Origin: Candidatus Elarobacter sp.
Lineage (GTDB): Bacteria; Vulcanimicrobiota; Vulcanimicrobiia; Vulcanimicrobiales; Vulcanimicrobiaceae
NCBI GenBank assembly: GCA_030150085.1
Contig: JASLGJ010000403.1
Coordinates: 1 to 6,549, forward strand
Direction of reading: 5' to 3'
Length of the DNA: 6,549 bases
The notes beneath the pieces were generated by a model that saw nothing but the letters and a program-made list of their open reading frames with translations, was not told the DNA's origin and did no database searches. Shown here in pieces: positions 5,437 to 6,549 of this stretch. Both the position numbers and the translations under genes were made by a program. Every line of letters begins with the position of its first letter. The stretch's first letter is position 1.

Positions 5437-6291
5437 TCAGCGGATGCGGACCGGGTTGCGGAGCACGCCGATGCGCGAGATCTCGACTTCCATCACGTCG
5501 CCGTCGCGGACGAACTCGGGCGGGTTGCGGGCGAAGCCGACGCCCTCGGGCGTGCCGGTCGCGATCACGTCGCCCGGCTCGAGCGTCATGCCGGCCGAGA
5601 GGTACGCGATGATGCGCCGCACGCTGAAGATCATGGCCGAGGTGGGCGCTTGCTGTTTCACCTCGCCGTTGAGGCGCAGCGCCACGTCGAGCTGCTGGGG
5701 ATCGGGAATCTCGTCCGCGCTCACCACCCAGGGCCCGATCGGGCAGGTGTCGTCGAGCGTCTTGCCCTTGAACCACTGCGTGGTCGCGTTCTGCAGGTCG
5801 CGCGCGCTGACGTCGTTGACGCAGGTGTAGCCGAACACCACCGAGAGCGCGTCGGCCTCGGAGACGTCCTTGCAGCGGGTGCCGATCACCACTCCCAGCT
5901 CGGCCTCCCAGTCGTACTTCTGCGAGAGCGCGCCGTCGAGCGCGAGGGTGTGCTCGGGGCCGACGATCGCGGTCGGGGCCTTGGTGAAGAGGGTCGGCAC
6001 GGGGGGCAGCTTGAGCTCCTCGCCGCGCGCCCGCGCGCCCTCCTCGGCGTGGCCGAGATAGTTGCGCCCGACGCAGAACACGTTCTTGCGCGGGCGAACC
6101 GGCGCGTGCAGTTGGGCCTCGCCGCGGTAGACGGGGTTGCCGCGCCGGTCCGCCGCCGCGGAGCGCTGGGCGGGATCGAGCGCGAGCAGCTCCTCGAGCG
6201 AGGCGAGCCCTTCGACCGGGTGGATCGAGTCGCCGGCGGCCAGACCGAGCCGCGGGCCCGCCGAGCGGGTGCTGAAAACGACGTATCGCAA
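5437..6291 (-). CDS. Fumarylacetoacetate hydrolase (FAH)-family protein
   Basis: A 284-residue protein with all core FAH motifs. GRNYLGHAEEG (75-85) includes the likely catalytic His81 and Glu84. PTLFTKAPTAIVGP (99-112) is the family's substrate-loop region. YDWEAEL (126-132) gives metal ligands Glu129 and Glu131, and NDVSARDLQ (159-167) gives Asp160. GKTLDDTCPIGPW and a closing PGDVIATGTPEGVG segment complete the fold. Family enzymes use Mg2+ or Mn2+ to hydrolyse C-C bonds of acylpyruvates, decarboxylate oxaloacetate-like acids or hydrate dienoates, often at the end of aromatic or sugar-acid pathways; sequence alone cannot separate these. The start is TTG at 6291: an in-frame TAG lies at 6312-6310, no ATG or GTG intervenes, and GGAG sits 9 bases upstream. 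Only 18 bases separate it from the IclR-type stop, so they form one operon. Confidence 0.9.
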   Translation of the reverse strand: MRYVVFSTRSAGPRLGLAAGDSIHPVEGLASLEELLALDPAQRSAAADRRGNPVYRGEAQLHAPVRPRKNVFCVGRNYLGHAEEGARARGEELKLPPVPTLFTKAPTAIVGPEHTLALDGALSQKYDWEAELGVVIGTRCKDVSEADALSVVFGYTCVNDVSARDLQNATTQWFKGKTLDDTCPIGPWVVSADEIPDPQQLDVALRLNGEVKQQAPTSAMIFSVRRIIAYLSAGMTLEPGDVIATGTPEGVGFARNPPEFVRDGDVMEVEISRIGVLRNPVRIR

Positions 6292-6300
6292 AAGTTCGTA

Positions 6301-6304
6301 CTCC
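6301..6304 (-). promoter_or_regulatory. Ribosome binding site that fixes the TTG start of the FAH-type gene
   Basis: On the minus strand GGAG reads from 6304 to 6301 with a 9-base spacer to TTG at 6291-6289. Because an in-frame stop lies just upstream and the family N-terminus (M-R-Y-V-V-F) begins at this TTG, the site decides the start codon. Confidence 0.6.
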
Positions 6305-6309
6305 GGGTG

Positions 6310-6549
6310 CTAGGAAGGCGAGGGAGAACCGGCGGCGGCGAAGGCCCGCAGCGCGCGCGCGGTCGGGCCGTCGGGCTGGAGCAGCCCGCGCCGGCCGATC
6401 GTCGAGAGCGCGGCGGCGAGCCGGCCGTCGCTGTGGAACAGCGGCACGGCCAGGGCGCAGATTCCGATCATGAAGCTCTGGTCGACGAAGGCGAAGCCCT
6501 GAGCCCGGATCTCGGCCCGCAGCCGGGCGACGGCAGCGCGGTCGCCCGG
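6310..6549 (-). CDS. IclR-family transcriptional regulator, C-terminal fragment (5' end outside window)
   Basis: The minus strand is open from the window edge to TAG at 6312-6310, giving the last 79 residues of a protein. The fragment contains a helix rich in Arg and Ala, then QGFAFVDQSFMIGICALAVP, then LFHSDGRLAAALSTIGRR. This order matches the end of the IclR effector-binding domain, where relatives read roughly G-Y/F-A-x-x-D-x-E, then G, then I-A-V-P, and finally G-x-x-x-A-A-L-S. The DQ pair recalls the PcaR/PobR branch that senses aromatic acids, but the Glu usual after it is Ser here. The DNA-binding helix-turn-helix lies outside the window. It is the first visible gene of the minus-strand operon, 18 bases before the FAH-type gene, so it probably controls its own operon and perhaps the convergent one. 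The family call is likely but rests on a fragment. Confidence 0.72.
   Translation of the reverse strand, partial: PGDRAAVARLRAEIRAQGFAFVDQSFMIGICALAVPLFHSDGRLAAALSTIGRRGLLQPDGPTARALRAFAAAGSPSPS

Noticed and set aside
5390..5830. Plus-strand open frame opposite the FAH-type gene
   Set aside because: Composition is more balanced than other shadows, but it lies opposite conserved FAH metal and loop motifs and has no recognisable domain.

Overview
This is a very GC-rich bacterial window (roughly 70% GC by eye) with tightly packed genes. All eight genes that can be supported look like accessory catabolic functions. The substrate-binding protein has a cleavable signal peptide with no lipobox cysteine, which fits a diderm host. 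The base composition and gene mix fit a soil or environmental proteobacterium or a high-GC candidate phylum, but I cannot name the taxon.

The layout is two convergent operons that meet at about 3063 with a single base between their stop codons. The plus-strand operon (1-3062) runs: the 3' end of an M20-type metallopeptidase, an Amidohydro_2-family metal hydrolase, a ketopantoate-reductase-family NAD(P)H oxidoreductase, and a mandelate-racemase-like enolase-superfamily enzyme. The first/second and third/fourth pairs each overlap by four bases (GTGA). The second/third junction is a 67-bp gap with two inverted repeats, one of them a perfect 7-5-7 palindrome.

The minus-strand operon (6549 down to 3064) runs: the 3' end of an IclR-family regulator, a fumarylacetoacetate hydrolase (FAH) family enzyme with a TTG start, an FAD-dependent oxidoreductase, and an NMT1/SsuA-like ABC substrate-binding protein. 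The last pair overlaps by four bases (ATGA). The permease and ATPase that would partner the binding protein are not in the window.

Taken together, the content suggests uptake and breakdown of a small organic acid or amide. The hydrolases would release an acid, the reductase-like and racemase-like enzymes would act at a 2-hydroxy/2-keto carbon, the FAH-type enzyme would cleave or decarboxylate a dicarbonyl acid, and the IclR protein would sense a pathway compound. That pathway is inference. The clearest direct observations are residue changes in otherwise well-conserved active sites: Lys to Arg at the second catalytic lysine of the mandelate-racemase-like enzyme, loss of two substrate-contact asparagines in the ketopantoate-reductase-like enzyme, and Asp in place of an expected metal-ligand His in the amidohydrolase. 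I see no mobile element, CRISPR array, tRNA, rRNA or defence system.
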